From assembly GCA_004352715.1 (NCBI GenBank), contig SCFE01000031.1:154108-218107 (forward strand): a DNA stretch of 64,000 nucleotides, in the 5' to 3' direction. Both the position numbers and the translations under genes were made by a program. Positions within the stretch are counted from its first letter, which is position 1; each line of letters opens with the position of its first letter. This DNA comes from Hofstenia miamia. Its lineage: Eukaryota; Xenacoelomorpha; Acoela. Below are positions 10,985-21,909 of this stretch, one piece after another. The notes beneath the pieces are model-generated. The model did no database searches. It saw nothing but the letters and a program-made list of their open reading frames with translations, and had not been told where the DNA came from.

Positions 10985-11421
10985 AAGATTGCTATTGGGC
11001 CACATGGTCGGAGTGGACTCGAAACAATTGTATTTCCAGCAGAACTAGAGATCTCATGGGGGCTGAAAATGGTGGTCAATGCTCACAAAGCAAAAATATA
11101 GACAGTCAAACTAAAGACAATTGTCAAATCGAAGCAAAAAGTTCTGAAGAAAGTGAATCGGAAGAAGATACTTCTTGTGAAGATGACACAAGCAGTGATA
11201 AATCCGAAAAAGATAAATCTAGTGAAGATAAGTCTAGTAAAGATAAATCACGCGAAGATGAATCCAGTAAAAGTAATTCGTACAAGAGTAAGTCCTCTAA
11301 ATCGAAATCATGCAAAGATAAATCTAAAAGTGAGAAATCTAAAAGTGAGAAATCTAAAAGCGATAAATCTAATAGTAAAAGCAATTCTAAAGAAGACAGT
11401 TCAGACAATGACTCTAGTTGA
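10985..11421 (+). CDS. terminal exon: TSP1-like module followed by a long Ser/Lys/Glu-rich tail
   Basis: Acceptor 'ttattgtttag' ends at 10984. The exon starts AA GAT TGC in phase 1, giving (E)DCYWATWSEW. The TSP1-like part continues 'NNCISSRTRDLMGAENGG' and 'QCSQ' and ends with a Cys in 'KDNCQIE', about 45 residues. It is followed by about 100 residues, nearly all Ser, Lys, Glu and Asp: first acidic (ESESEED), then SEKSKS-type repeats, ending DSS and TGA at 11419-11421. W-x-x-W-x-x-W, R-x-R and GGxC are the TSP1 features. The tail is low-complexity, likely disordered and a good phosphorylation substrate (inference). AATAAA at 11586-11591 marks a 3' end. The paralogue on the opposite strand at 16589-16902 has the same order. 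Upstream exons were not found. Confidence 0.7.
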
Positions 11422-11585
11422 AATGGAACTGCTGAAAAGACTGTTTGCAGAGATTGAGATAAATCATTACTTAGTTAAGTCACTACTTGATAATGCTTAT
11501 TACATTGTTTTGAATTCATATCAAATATGCACTGTGTACAAATATATTAATTACAATTATGCATTCTACTGTATACATGAGTTAT

Positions 11586-11591
11586 AATAAA
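11586..11591 (+). promoter_or_regulatory. poly(A) signal AATAAA of the 10985-11421 exon
   Basis: AATAAA lies 165 bp after the TGA, giving a short 3' UTR. This supports the exon being terminal. Confidence 0.6.
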
Positions 11592-13128
11592 GCGTGCAAA
11601 TTGCAAAGTTGTGAGAATTTTTTTGTCATACCACGATTTAACTTTTTTCAAAAGTCATAGTGATAATACATAAATAAGGTTTCTCAAAATATTAATTGCA
11701 AAAATGACGTTACACATCAATTCATTAAAATTTTTGTTTTTAGAAACGTTTAAATATAGACATGTTTCAAAATAATTCTATTATCACAGGACTAATACTA
11801 TATTGAATTATTAAAAACATTCCTGCTAAGTCATTGGTTCTCAGGCTGTCTTGACTAATTCACCCCTTATACCATTTACCCCTAATTTCGCAATGTCCCC
11901 TGAATGTGGCTTTTATAGATTTAGCATATTCGGCAGGTCCAGTAGATTTTCAAAGTATGGGGATCCACATTTTTAAGAAAATTCCTTTAGAAAGCCTTAG
12001 CCCTAACTTGGTGCGGTGGCTTTTAAAAAATGGTTACAGCGATATACGAAGGGAAAAAACAAGCGGTTGGTAGCGTCAATTAAAGAAAGTACATAGTGAA
12101 TTTGAATAAAAGTTAATATTAATAAAATAATACAAATATTAATTATTTTAAAAAAATATAAATATTAACCTGAAAAGTCAGTTTTAACTCTGTAACTTTC
12201 GAGCCTTTCCGGTATATCGCGGTGAGTTTCGTGTTTGCGACGATAGGCGATGACAAGATGTTGTTGGCATTCTGTAAATTTTACAAAAATGTCTACCGCC
12301 CCATCTCTAATGAATAGAAATATTGCAGTGACGTTTATCATTTCTTAATCAGAAATATGTATTCTGTATTATCTGACAGTTTCACTGATTGGAGAGACTA
12401 CAAATGAGATGCCTTCATTTGGTATTTAATTCTAATACCAGAATTGAAGATAGCCATATGTTTCTCTTCAACATTTTGCCAATTGCAATTTAATTTCAAA
12501 TATATGACTTAGTATATATTAATAGGCTATTAAATAGATTCGAAAAAGTAAATCTCTATGATTAGGAGTGCTTAAGTGATTCAAGTTCAAAAAAATTATT
12601 TACCATACATAAATTCGAAAAACAGGTTCACATAATATTTTGGGATCAAATAGCTTACATCTATATGGTCAATTACATGATAATCAATACGTCTATTAAT
12701 GTTTTCGTCAAATTTTTTTCATTTAAAATTATCTTACAAGATTCTTGGAATTTTATGTTAAGAAATATTTCACCCCTGGCATTTGTTCTTGCTGTTTATT
12801 TTTTTCTGCAGCAATTGCAGAAAAATAGGCTAAGTTATTATAAATTCATTTTTTGTTATATTTGTAGATAGTTGTAGGTAGTAATAGTAGCAGTAACCAG
12901 AAATGGAACGGGGTACATGTCGGCCGGGGCGGGCTGCAGGCTTTTGAAGATTTTCTAGGAGATATGGACTTGAATATAAAGAGGTTTCCAAGATAGCAAC
13001 TAGAGAAGTAATTATGCTTGGGGTTCGAGGAAAAAACATACATATGTTTATTTGTTTACTTACATATTTATTTTTCCATGCTGAGGGCAATTACACAGCA
13101 ACATAAACCATTGATAATGCTACTTATA
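11592..13128. other. intergenic, no gene seen
   Basis: AT-rich with no supported ORF. 'attggttctcaggctg' at 11834 looks like an eroded hAT end (CAGTGGTTCTCAACC type), but I could not find its partner. A short GC-rich island lies at 12905-12945. Confidence 0.4.
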
Positions 13129-13436
13129 ATTTTATATATTTTAGCGATCATACAAACATAAACTAAATCCTTAACAATGTAAATTCATTGAAAAATAAGA
13201 AACTGGTTAAAGTTATGCAAAGAATTGATAAATAAAAAAAATAAAATTGTAAAATTTAGTTATGATAGTTTGAAATTTATGTATTTTATATATTTTAGCG
13301 ATCATACAAACATAAACTAAATCCTTAACAATGTAAATTCATTGAAAAATAAGAAACTGGTTAAAGTTATGCAAAGAATTGATAAATAAGAAAAATAAAA
13401 TTGTAAAATTTAGTTATGATAGTTTGAAATTTATGT
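13129..13436. repeat. 154-bp near-perfect tandem duplication
   Basis: 'tttagcgatcatacaaacat' and all that follows to 'agtttgaaatttatg' occurs twice with a period of 154 bp. I can see only one substitution inside the unit (aaaaaaa versus aagaaaa). The near-identity means it is recent or an assembly duplication. Non-coding. Confidence 0.9.
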
Positions 13437-13734
13437 GCTATGTGCAATTTCTGCTCTAAGTACCTCATCTGAGATCAGAAATATTTATGCATGAACACCA
13501 AGCTATAGAAAAAAATTTTTACATACAACTAAGAACAGAACATCGTAAAATTGGCGAAGCTTTAATCATCACCAAACTAAGAAACATCAAGTACTAAATT
13601 AGCAACAAAGTATGATAATACTAGATTTATTCTAGTGTGCAGGCAGTAGTTATGTACAGTTGTGTAGTAAATTATAGATATTTATTTCCCCGCATATTTG
13701 TTACCGATGACGATTTTGAGAATCAAAACCGGTC

Positions 13735-14125
13735 TATATATATATATATATATATATNNNNNNNNNNNNNNNNNNNNNNNNNNNNNNNNNNNNNNNNNNN
13801 NNNNNNNNNNNNNNNNNNNNNNNNNNNNNNNNNNNNNNNNNNNNNNNNNNNNNNNNNNNNNNNNNNNNNNNNNNNNNNNNNNNNNNNNNNNNNNNNNNNN
13901 NNNNNNNNNNNNNNNNNNNNNNNNNNNNNNNNNNNNNNNNNNNNNNNNNNNNNNNNNNNNNNNNNNNNNNNNNNNNNNNNNNNNNNNNNNNNNNNNNNNN
14001 NNNNNNNNNNNNNNNNNNNNNNNNNNNNNNNNNNNNNNNNNNNNNNNNNNNNNNNNNNNNNNNNNNNNNNNNNNNNNNNNNNNNNNNNNNNNNNNNNNNN
14101 NNNNNNNNNNNNNNNNNNNNNNNNN

Positions 14126-14157
<32 letters not shown>
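13735..14157. repeat. (TA)n microsatellite with a 368-N assembly gap (13758-14125)
   Basis: TA repeats on both sides run into the N block, so the gap is probably unassembled TA repeat of estimated length. Apparent ORFs across it are artefacts. Confidence 0.9.
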
Positions 14158-14158
<1 letters not shown>

Positions 14159-16541
14159 TATATGCTGAATTGAAGTTATCAATAATTTGGTTTTAGAAAT
14201 TATTCAAAGTTAATTTGCTTATAGAATATAAAAAGGTTGTATTTATGAGGACCAAGTGTTTGGGATTGCGAACAAAACACATATTTCTATTCAAATAATT
14301 ACAAAATCTTACATGGACATTCCAACTTATTTACTTTTCTACGAAATTCCTCGGGGTCTGTCAAATATTCTCAATAAGATTGAAAACAGAAAAATTACAC
14401 TCAAATTAAAAAAAATGGATTGCAAAATTCAATTTTTGGTGACAGTGATGTACCAAAAATACATCAAAATCAAAATGTGTTATAAATTCGAAATTATTTA
14501 ATTGATGTTTTTTTCTGTCCTCCATTTGTCATACATTTTTACATTAATGGATCTCCCAACTTTTTCAAAAGCTTCCTTTTAAAAAGTTTAGAGAATTAAA
14601 AGCTATTTTTTGCTTTTGATCTTTCATTGATGTAATTAATAATGAATTCTCCTTTTTTGTGTAAGAACGGAGTTACACTATGAACGCAACAATTTCCACC
14701 ATTTGAACACTTCAAAAACATATGACAAAATCTAAATAATGTTGTTTATAAATTGCCTTGATGTTGGTCACATATCTTTTCTACAAATTCAATTTTGATA
14801 TTCACTTAGTTTTAACAGACTTACATATTTTTAATCTGAAAAAACCTGAATAATTTTGTTTTTCGCTTTAATTTGCAGGATCCATTAGGTAACATTCAAT
14901 CAAGTATCAAATTTGGTTGTGCCCTGATATTGCTATAAATTTTTCAATCGTTGCATCATTTACTTCCAAATGATAATATCAATTCAATTCAAACAGTGTT
15001 TAATTGCCTGCTTGTATGATTTATTTGCATCAATATATAAAATAGTAGTTCCGTCACTTGATTTAATATATATCATTTCAAAATTGAACAGCATCGTATA
15101 TATTCGAAGTTTTTAGATGCGACGGTGATTATATTACCTGGAAATAATATATCTGGTCATGTCAGTTCTTATTTTTCTTTTATTAAAGCAATTCCTAAGA
15201 CTTTTCGAACATGCCAAGTATCTATTTCCAATTACAAAACTAATAACACCATGAATATTTTTTTATGATAGCCTTAGGATGATGATACCTTGGAAGAATA
15301 AAATGTTGTTACAAGTAGCGAATTAGTATACAATCTTGTCCACATATTAAAAATAATAAACATCACAAAATCTCTTCATTTCATTGCTTCGACACAAAAA
15401 AAGGTTGCCAAGCAAATTAAAAGGGTTTACAAGTAAAGAATTGCTATAGAATTTTAGAAATACTGCATCTGAAAAACAGCAGATGCTGTTAATTTTACTT
15501 TGGCAGCCAGTAACAACAGTAACAGTGAAGAATAGTGATATTTATCTTAAGGAGCTTAGTAGTTGTTGTCATTTTTAGTATCTTTTTAAATTTTATCTTT
15601 AATTCTAGAATAAAATAATTATGGCTTTTAACTTTTCATTAGATTCATGTATAAGTTAGCTCTATTTACAAATTTATTTTCGAATTCGAATTTTTTTCTA
15701 ATTCGAATCTTCCTGTATTAGGACAATTCAAAACAAATGAAATTCAAAATTGTAAATTCATAAATTTTTTTTGTCCGTATTAGAGATTCGGATTTTGATT
15801 GGCGCTGGTCGCAAGCAGCAATTTGTACGCATTTGAATGATACGTAAACAAAGAAATGCAGTAAACATGATTCGTAAAAATTTAAATTTGATATGTTTTT
15901 GGAATCTGAATCTCTCAGTATCCTAGTATGTGTTTGATGGAGTCCAGCTATCATTGCTTCCAGGCTTGGGTATTATTCTCAAAGACCTAATAGCATTATA
16001 CTGTACAAAATCCGTATTTTGAAGTCTGCCAAACAAATTTTATAAATTTTTTTGTATTTTAAAATAGAAAATTATGGAAAAAACAATTTTTTTAACTTGG
16101 GTGCTGACAGCAAAACTGCCTTTTGTTATTATTGCATCCTTGAGGATTCTCGAAAAATGATAATGTTTCAAAAAGCATGGGGATGTGTAAAATAGCCATT
16201 TCTTTGATTTAACTACTGAAAGCGACTTGTCATATCAAAAGCTGGCCTGTAGTTGAAATAATTTTTGGCCTCACTTTCATTCATATTATTACAAATTGCC
16301 AGGCCGTGATTGCAGTAGACCTTGGGGTACCTTAGTTATTGATAATTCATTTCCTAGCTAACAAGCTAAGGGTTATTTGTAAATGGATAATTGCGATGCA
16401 CATCAAATTAATTCAAACAATATATTGTCAAGAGAATTTCTCATTTTTTGTGTTGTTCATGGACACCTATTAAATGATTTAAAAATTGGAAGTTACACAA
16501 AGTCTCACAATAAGTCCAAATTTAGTAAATGTATTGTATAT
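14158..16541. other. intergenic region between convergent TSP1-like genes, no gene seen
   Basis: AT-rich throughout, with only short fortuitous frames (for example 14256-14501 and 15718-15954 without domain signs). No RNA gene was recognised. Confidence 0.4.
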
Positions 16542-16547
16542 TTTATT
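16542..16547 (-). promoter_or_regulatory. poly(A) signal AATAAA (minus strand) for the 16589-16902 exon
   Basis: TTTATT on the + strand lies about 40 bp past the stop on the minus strand, as expected for a very short 3' UTR. Confidence 0.5.
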
Positions 16548-16588
16548 TTATGACAAAGATACTATTTATGAACTTATATTAAGCACTC

Positions 16589-16902
16589 TTAGAGTTCACC
16601 AAACTCCTCACTTTCGTTACTACTAGATGAATCACTTGTAGATTTCTCATTCCTAGATTTCCCTTTGCTAGATTTATCATTGGAAGATATATTTTCTTCG
16701 GAGCTTTCATCAGAAGGGCTACCAAGTTCAGAATCATTCGTACTGTTCTGCGGAGCTTGTAAACTTGAACATGGGTTTTTTGTTTCTACTTGTTCTGTTA
16801 TAGTTTCTTCACAATACTGTTCAGGTTTCAAAAGTTGTCTACTTCTGTTAGTAGAGCATTCGCTTCCAACCCAGTCTGTCCATAAACTCCATTCACAGTC
16901 CT
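16589..16902 (-). CDS. terminal exon of a TSP1-like protein with an acidic/Ser-rich tail (minus strand)
   Basis: Read on the minus strand, an acceptor 'aaaatttag' precedes AG GAC TGT: phase 1, giving (E)DCEWSLWTDW. It continues 'VGSECSTNRSRQLLK', then Cys in 'EQYCEET' and in 'KNPCSSL', then about 55 residues rich in Ser, Glu, Asp and Lys ('SDESSEENISSNDKSSKGKS'), ending EEFGEL and TAG. Layout and tail composition match the + strand exon at 10985-11421, so the two are paralogues in tail-to-tail orientation about 5.2 kb apart. The 58-nt exon at 18575-18632 ends with a single G, which completes the GAG (Glu) codon here, so the two splice in frame. The intervening 1.7-kb intron contains a 774-N gap. 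Secreted or extracellular by family; function unknown. Confidence 0.7.
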
Positions 16903-17573
16903 CTAAATTTTAATAATTTTATTAAATCAAAATTAACTGTAGTATACCTATTAGTTTACTATATTTAAATTGAGTACAGAACTGAATGCTTTTCAAGAAA
17001 ATTCAACCCAGCCAAAACTTACTGTTGTTATTTGCCCAATTTGAAAATGACTAGATAACTAAACTTAATTATATTTGATTTAAACATCAAAGCGTTTTTA
17101 GAAAACCTTTTATTTTTTATGTTTTATCAATCATTTCCATTGTAAAAGCAATGTATTTACAGAAGTTGACAGACTTTGAATTAATCTTTCATCAGGCTTC
17201 CAGCCCTTATCGAATCCTATAATAATCAAAGGAAGTGAATTATCTATAAAATAATGAAGGGCCACTTATTAAATTTATCACTTCTCGTCATTTACCAATT
17301 TTCAATGCAATGCAAAACGCATACCATTAAATATTTCATATAATGTATTAAAGGAATTTAATTGTCATGGTATGTAAAACTGGTAATGGCGCCATCAGTG
17401 ACTCACTGTTGGACCACTAATGGCATCTGGGGCACTCCTAGTTATTAATGATCGATGAGCTAATGTGCAATTAAAACTTTATTCATTACTATGTTACTTA
17501 GATCTCTTAAATATATAAAAATTATAAAAATCTTTGTGAATGGCTTTCTTGCATTAATTTGTTTGTGAAAATT

Positions 17574-17576
<3 letters not shown>

Positions 17577-17620
<44 letters not shown>

Positions 17621-18419
17621 TATATAATTCANNNNNNNNNNNNNNNNNNNNNNNNNNNNNNNNNNNNNNNNNNNNNNNNNNNNNNNNNNNNNNNNNNNNN
17701 NNNNNNNNNNNNNNNNNNNNNNNNNNNNNNNNNNNNNNNNNNNNNNNNNNNNNNNNNNNNNNNNNNNNNNNNNNNNNNNNNNNNNNNNNNNNNNNNNNNN
17801 NNNNNNNNNNNNNNNNNNNNNNNNNNNNNNNNNNNNNNNNNNNNNNNNNNNNNNNNNNNNNNNNNNNNNNNNNNNNNNNNNNNNNNNNNNNNNNNNNNNN
17901 NNNNNNNNNNNNNNNNNNNNNNNNNNNNNNNNNNNNNNNNNNNNNNNNNNNNNNNNNNNNNNNNNNNNNNNNNNNNNNNNNNNNNNNNNNNNNNNNNNNN
18001 NNNNNNNNNNNNNNNNNNNNNNNNNNNNNNNNNNNNNNNNNNNNNNNNNNNNNNNNNNNNNNNNNNNNNNNNNNNNNNNNNNNNNNNNNNNNNNNNNNNN
18101 NNNNNNNNNNNNNNNNNNNNNNNNNNNNNNNNNNNNNNNNNNNNNNNNNNNNNNNNNNNNNNNNNNNNNNNNNNNNNNNNNNNNNNNNNNNNNNNNNNNN
18201 NNNNNNNNNNNNNNNNNNNNNNNNNNNNNNNNNNNNNNNNNNNNNNNNNNNNNNNNNNNNNNNNNNNNNNNNNNNNNNNNNNNNNNNNNNNNNNNNNNNN
18301 NNNNNNNNNNNNNNNNNNNNNNNNNNNNNNNNNNNNNNNNNNNNNNNNNNNNNNNNNNNNNNNNNNNNNNNNNNNNNNNNNNNNNNNNNNNNNNNNNNNN
18401 NNNNNTATATATATATATA
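17577..18419. repeat. (TA)n microsatellite with a 774-N gap (17632-18405)
   Basis: TA repeats flank the N run on both sides. It lies in the intron between the 58-nt exon and the TSP1 tail exon. Frames spanning it are meaningless. Confidence 0.9.
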
Positions 18420-18574
18420 CGTAACTACAACTTAGTTCAGCAATATAGCCCTAATTCTGTTCAGTTTATGCTTCTTACTTCATAGTGAATTCAATCAGCT
18501 TTTTTTTAGAATATTTTTACTGTACAAAATTGTGAGTAACTTTATAGTAATAGATTAAATTTTAAAGAACATAC

Positions 18575-18632
18575 CGCTCTTTTCAAATTGTTTACAATCA
18601 ATAGTGCTGCCTCTTCCATTTCTAACATTGCA
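18575..18632 (-). CDS. 58-nt exon upstream of the minus-strand TSP1 terminal exon
   Basis: On the minus strand 'catatttag' is followed by TGC AAT ..., giving C-N-V-R-N-G-R-G-S-T-I-D-C-K-Q-F-E-K-S, and then G with a donor 'gtatgttc'. The exon enters in phase 0 and leaves in phase 1. The trailing G plus AG of the next exon makes Glu, so the reading continues K-S-E-D-C-E-W-S-L-W. Two Cys with R-x-G-R-G between them fit the end of a preceding TSP1-type module. The acceptor, donor and phase all agree, but the exon is short enough that chance cannot be excluded. Confidence 0.5.
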
Positions 18633-18660
18633 CTAAATATGATATATTAATACTACAAAA

Positions 18661-18663
<3 letters not shown>

Positions 18664-18698
<35 letters not shown>
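18664..18698. repeat. (TA)n microsatellite
   Basis: Uninterrupted TA run just upstream (minus strand) of the 58-nt exon. Confidence 0.9.
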
Positions 18699-18701
<3 letters not shown>

Positions 18702-19168
18702 ACTATATGTACAAAATACTAAATATATATAATAGTGACTTGGTTAGGTAATTTCTCTTTAATTACATGTGCAATATAATCTTTTACCTCAATTTCAATT
18801 TTTAACCTCAATTTCAACACAATGCAAACAGATTGATATTTTCAATAAATTTTACAGTACAAACAATCTAAAATTATTAAATAAATATTATAGAACTTTT
18901 TAAATAAATTTATTGCTGAAATTTCTTAGGAAATAGTTTTCAAATTTTAATCTCACAAATAACAGTATTAGGAAAAATTGGCAAATATTCTGAATATTCT
19001 GTATTGAATTTTAAAAACAGGTAGTACTTGCGCACAATTAATAAATATTTTATCATAAATTTCATTTCTTGGAAGCTATTAGTGATATAATTTGTAAGGC
19101 ATCAAACCTTTTATGAAAATTCAAAAGCCTAAGATTTCAATCTTTTTTCTCTCTCTTTCTATATATAC

Positions 19169-19200
<32 letters not shown>

Positions 19201-19406
19201 TCCGCCATAGGGATAGCGAAGCATTTGCTGTTAGTTTTAAAATACTATTGGGTAAATCACCGTAAATATACAAATTACACTGAATAAAAAAAGTCTTAAG
19301 GAAAGTCTAATGGTGGTTCTGCTAATGTTGGAGTTCTGCTCGAAGTATCTGCAACGTTTTCCTCTGTTCCTCTATAGGTATCCTTAGTATAATGAGATTT
19401 TTAAGT

Positions 19407-19646
19407 TTAAACAATACCGTAGCTAAAATACATAAGAGAAATGGTGCTCCAAAATTTTACCTGACTTGAGAGTTTGCGCCAGTTATCGAGAAAAATTGTA
19501 GAACCGGGTTGAGCTGTCCATATTGCGGTACCGGCTGCTGTTAACTCTAATTCATAAATATGAGCCTGTCTAACTATTGAATAACAATAAGAGTAACCAT
19601 CTGGATTCACAATTCCTAAGGACACTTGAGATGCATCGATATACCA
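19407..19646 (-). pseudogene. retroelement RNase H domain
   Basis: The frame from 19646 reads 'WYIDASQVSLGIV', then 'QAHIYELELTAAGTAIW', then 'STIFLDNWRKL'. These hold the Asp, Glu and Asp of the RNase H active site (YIDAS, YELEL, FLDN) at normal spacing. RNase H removes the RNA strand after reverse transcription. The domain is truncated after FLDN (its last catalytic Asp is not seen). A donor-like 'cag/gtaaaa' follows, but there is no reason to read it as a host exon. Confidence 0.6.
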
Positions 19647-19970
19647 GATATCATATAAGTACTATCGAAAGCGTTGTTCCATAGAATTCGGAATGAAAAC
19701 AATCGAAGGAAGGTGGTAAGTAGACGTTGGACTATGTCAAAACGCTATCACCAACATTATAAAGTGGTTTTAAAACATTATAAGTGGCCACCAAATGCCA
19801 CTAAGATACTTTCTCTGTTCTTTGATGAAACATGATGAAGAGGAATTTCGCGATGAGATTTCAGATATCTTTCCTATTGTCAGTAGCAGTGATAACACTT
19901 TCAGCAATGTTTATGTGTAATCCTAAAAAGCTTAAACGAGAAACTAAACCAGCAGACTCATCTACTTGTA

Positions 19971-20400
19971 TTATTTTAATACCAATACTGTAGCCAACCA
20001 GTTAGAAACAGTCGGCCAATCTTTTCTATCAAAAATGAAAAGGAAGTTGTCGATATGTGACCATGAAAAGAACACTTTTTGCGAATTGGGTGCAACTGAG
20101 TAGCTAAGTCCCATAGGCGTTCTATTGAATTCATATTTATTGCCTTCGTGAGGAATGAAAGCAGTTTTATATTTATCCTTAACATCAACCGGTATATAAT
20201 AAAAGGCATGTTTGAACTTCAATTTTAAAGCAATGTGATTCATCGTAGGTTGGTGATGCTACCCTCAAAAACGAAGACATATAAAAGGGAATTGGTTTAG
20301 TAAACTTCGTTAAACGACTATAGTCCACAACCATGCGTAACTTTCCATTATTCTTTGGAATAAAAAATGATCTGGATAAGAAGGGGACCTCTCCTTTAAA
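19971..20400 (-). pseudogene. retroelement reverse transcriptase fragment with an altered catalytic box
   Basis: The upstream frame (20310-20960) ends with 'AHLAAGIISPLKERSPSYPD', the usual entry to the RT fingers (x-G-I-I-x-P-x-x-S-P). After a frameshift the frame 19971-20243 shows 'FKHAFYYIPVDVKDKYKTAF' and 'YEFNRTPMGLS', the classical RT palm block around the first Asp (here replaced: K-F-K-H in place of D-L-K-x). The Y-x-D-D box appears as H-I-D-N, and the usual spacer before it is much too short, indicating an internal deletion. Catalytically dead. Confidence 0.65.
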
Positions 20401-20960
20401 GGAGATATAATACCTGCTGCCAAGTGTGCCTTGATAATAGCGTCAGCATGTACAGTTTCCAAAGAGTTCATAAGCTTAATAGGATGTTTCGCAACTGAAG
20501 GACGAAATTCTGAAAAGTTTGTGTGAATCTCCATTAACTTTTGTATGCATTCCGGCATACCCGTAAACTCGTTTAGTAGACTCCAATCTATTTCGCTAAT
20601 TTCATAGTTGTAAGTAGAATTGCTAACAACTGTACTTAGAGCTGAAGAAGAATGTGATGTATCTTGAGTAATATCAAAAATGCCATCAGAGTCTGAATGA
20701 AAAATTGCCGTAAGAGTACGACAATCATCTCGTAGAATTTCTGCTAACTGCTGAGAGTTCATAGTTTCACCAGACATATTAAAAGAACCAGAAGCAACGT
20801 TGTCTGTTACTTGTTGATCAGATGGATTAAGGAGCGACCGAGAACAAACTCTTCTCTGAAAGGCTGATAAGAGTTGGTGTGCGTCGTCCGAATTTAAACG
20901 AGTGATGCGCTTGGAATATGCACGAAAGCCATCAGCTGTCGATGTGGGAATATCATACAT
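20400..20960 (-). pseudogene. middle region of the retroelement polyprotein, unassigned
   Basis: An open minus-strand frame of about 190 codons upstream of the RT entry motif. It contains Ser-rich and acidic segments ('HSDSDGIFDITQDTSHSS') but no domain I can name. It precedes the RT in the same frame, so it belongs to the element. Confidence 0.45.
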
Positions 20961-21207
20961 GAAGTCGTTACGCCGGATATTAACGGGCTAAGGTGTCTGT
21001 ACCGCATAGATTGCATCCTGGGTAAGTGTCACTGAGTCCTGCTCCCGTGTATAAACAGTCGTTGAATGTAGGATAGGATCGGGAGTGAAAGGAGGTGAAA
21101 CCTTTATATACAAAACTTCCAAATTGATAAGACTAGACACATAATTAATAGTCTCTATAGATAAGTTAGAAATTCCATGATCTTTAGAATTAACAAATAA
21201 GTTAGCA

Positions 21208-21909
21208 CTAACCTCCAAGAGCACAGGAATCCATATTAATAGAAGAATTAAAACTAAAAGAACAAATTGTCGGTACTTCCAAGATCTCGAATAGAGTCAA
21301 ATCAGTAACATTACTTTTAATGGACTTTCCTTTTCTTCTTCCGCGACTTCTTGAGTTAGAGTATCCTGACCGTGAGGATCGTGGTGACTGCTGGATCTGC
21401 AAATGAGGCACTCCAAGGGACTCGAGCACAGCGTTCGATGTAACTCTGATAGTTGGATTCCATCCAAATGCAGAAGCCGAGAGGAGATTTTTAATTCGTT
21501 CAGAGAAGAGTTGTTGATTAACTGAAGAGAACATACTGTAGTCGGAAATAAGCTTACTGAGCAATTCTTTCACGAACTTGTCTCGAGGAGGCGTTCTATT
21601 GGAGGTAAGCGCATCAGAACACTTCTTAAGAACCGTAGAAAGTTGAGAATTTGTAAACTGGTCTGAAGAAATAGTAGGCTGAGTTGACTGTCCGGGAGAC
21701 GTAATATGCGATACAGGAGGTTGAACAATTAGTGGTGGAGGGAGGGAAGTTCGCTGCTGGAGCTGGGCGTCGATGTCATCAATAAGTTTAGTAACACTTT
21801 CAATTAGAACTTCAAGATCGGCGCAAGTAGACATAAACTGAGCTATGTTGAATGAATGCGATGTAGAAAACCGAGTAACAAGCAAGTGTAGTAAGTGCCA
21901 CAACATCAA
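21208..21909 (-). pseudogene. gag-like ORF of the retroelement
   Basis: A 233-codon frame starts with ATG at 21907-21909. It has a predicted helical N-terminal part ('LEVLIESVTKLIDDIDAQLQ'), a Pro-rich linker, a central helical block and a basic Arg/Gly/Ser patch ('SNSRSRGRRKGKSIKS') suited to RNA binding, as in gag proteins. No CCHC zinc knuckle is present. Near its end 'INMDSC' could be a corrupted D-S/T-G protease motif (speculative). Its place upstream of the RT and its composition support gag; nothing else does. Confidence 0.45.

Larger units (their letters stand above)
19407..21909 (-). mobile_element. decayed LTR-type retroelement (gag-like, RT, RNase H order), minus strand
   Basis: Reading on the minus strand from 21909 to 19407 there are a gag-like basic protein, a middle region, RT motifs and an RNase H domain, in the order of Ty3/gypsy-type and related elements. 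At least one frameshift (near 20345), an internal deletion in the RT and several stops disable it. No flanking long terminal repeats could be recognised by eye. It sits between the PAN-like exon (23.5 kb) and the 58-nt TSP1 exon (18.6 kb) and would be intronic if those belong together. Base composition is clearly less AT-rich than the surroundings, consistent with an insertion. Confidence 0.7.

Noticed and set aside
11124-11408. Minus-strand Leu/Ser/Asp-rich frame and second + frame at 11153-11587
   Set aside because: Shadows of the Ser/Lys/Glu tail codons of the 10985-11421 exon. The real frame is fixed by the acceptor and TSP1 motif.
11830-12250. hAT-like left end 'attggttctcaggctg'
   Set aside because: No partner end or 8-bp duplication could be found.
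13637-14182. Long open frames on both strands across the N block
   Set aside because: They consist of N codons and (TA)n-derived Ile/Tyr. The same holds for 17573-18435, 33671-33894 and 55931-56270.
16665-16913. + strand frame opposite the TSP1 tail exon
   Set aside because: Shadow of the minus-strand coding exon.
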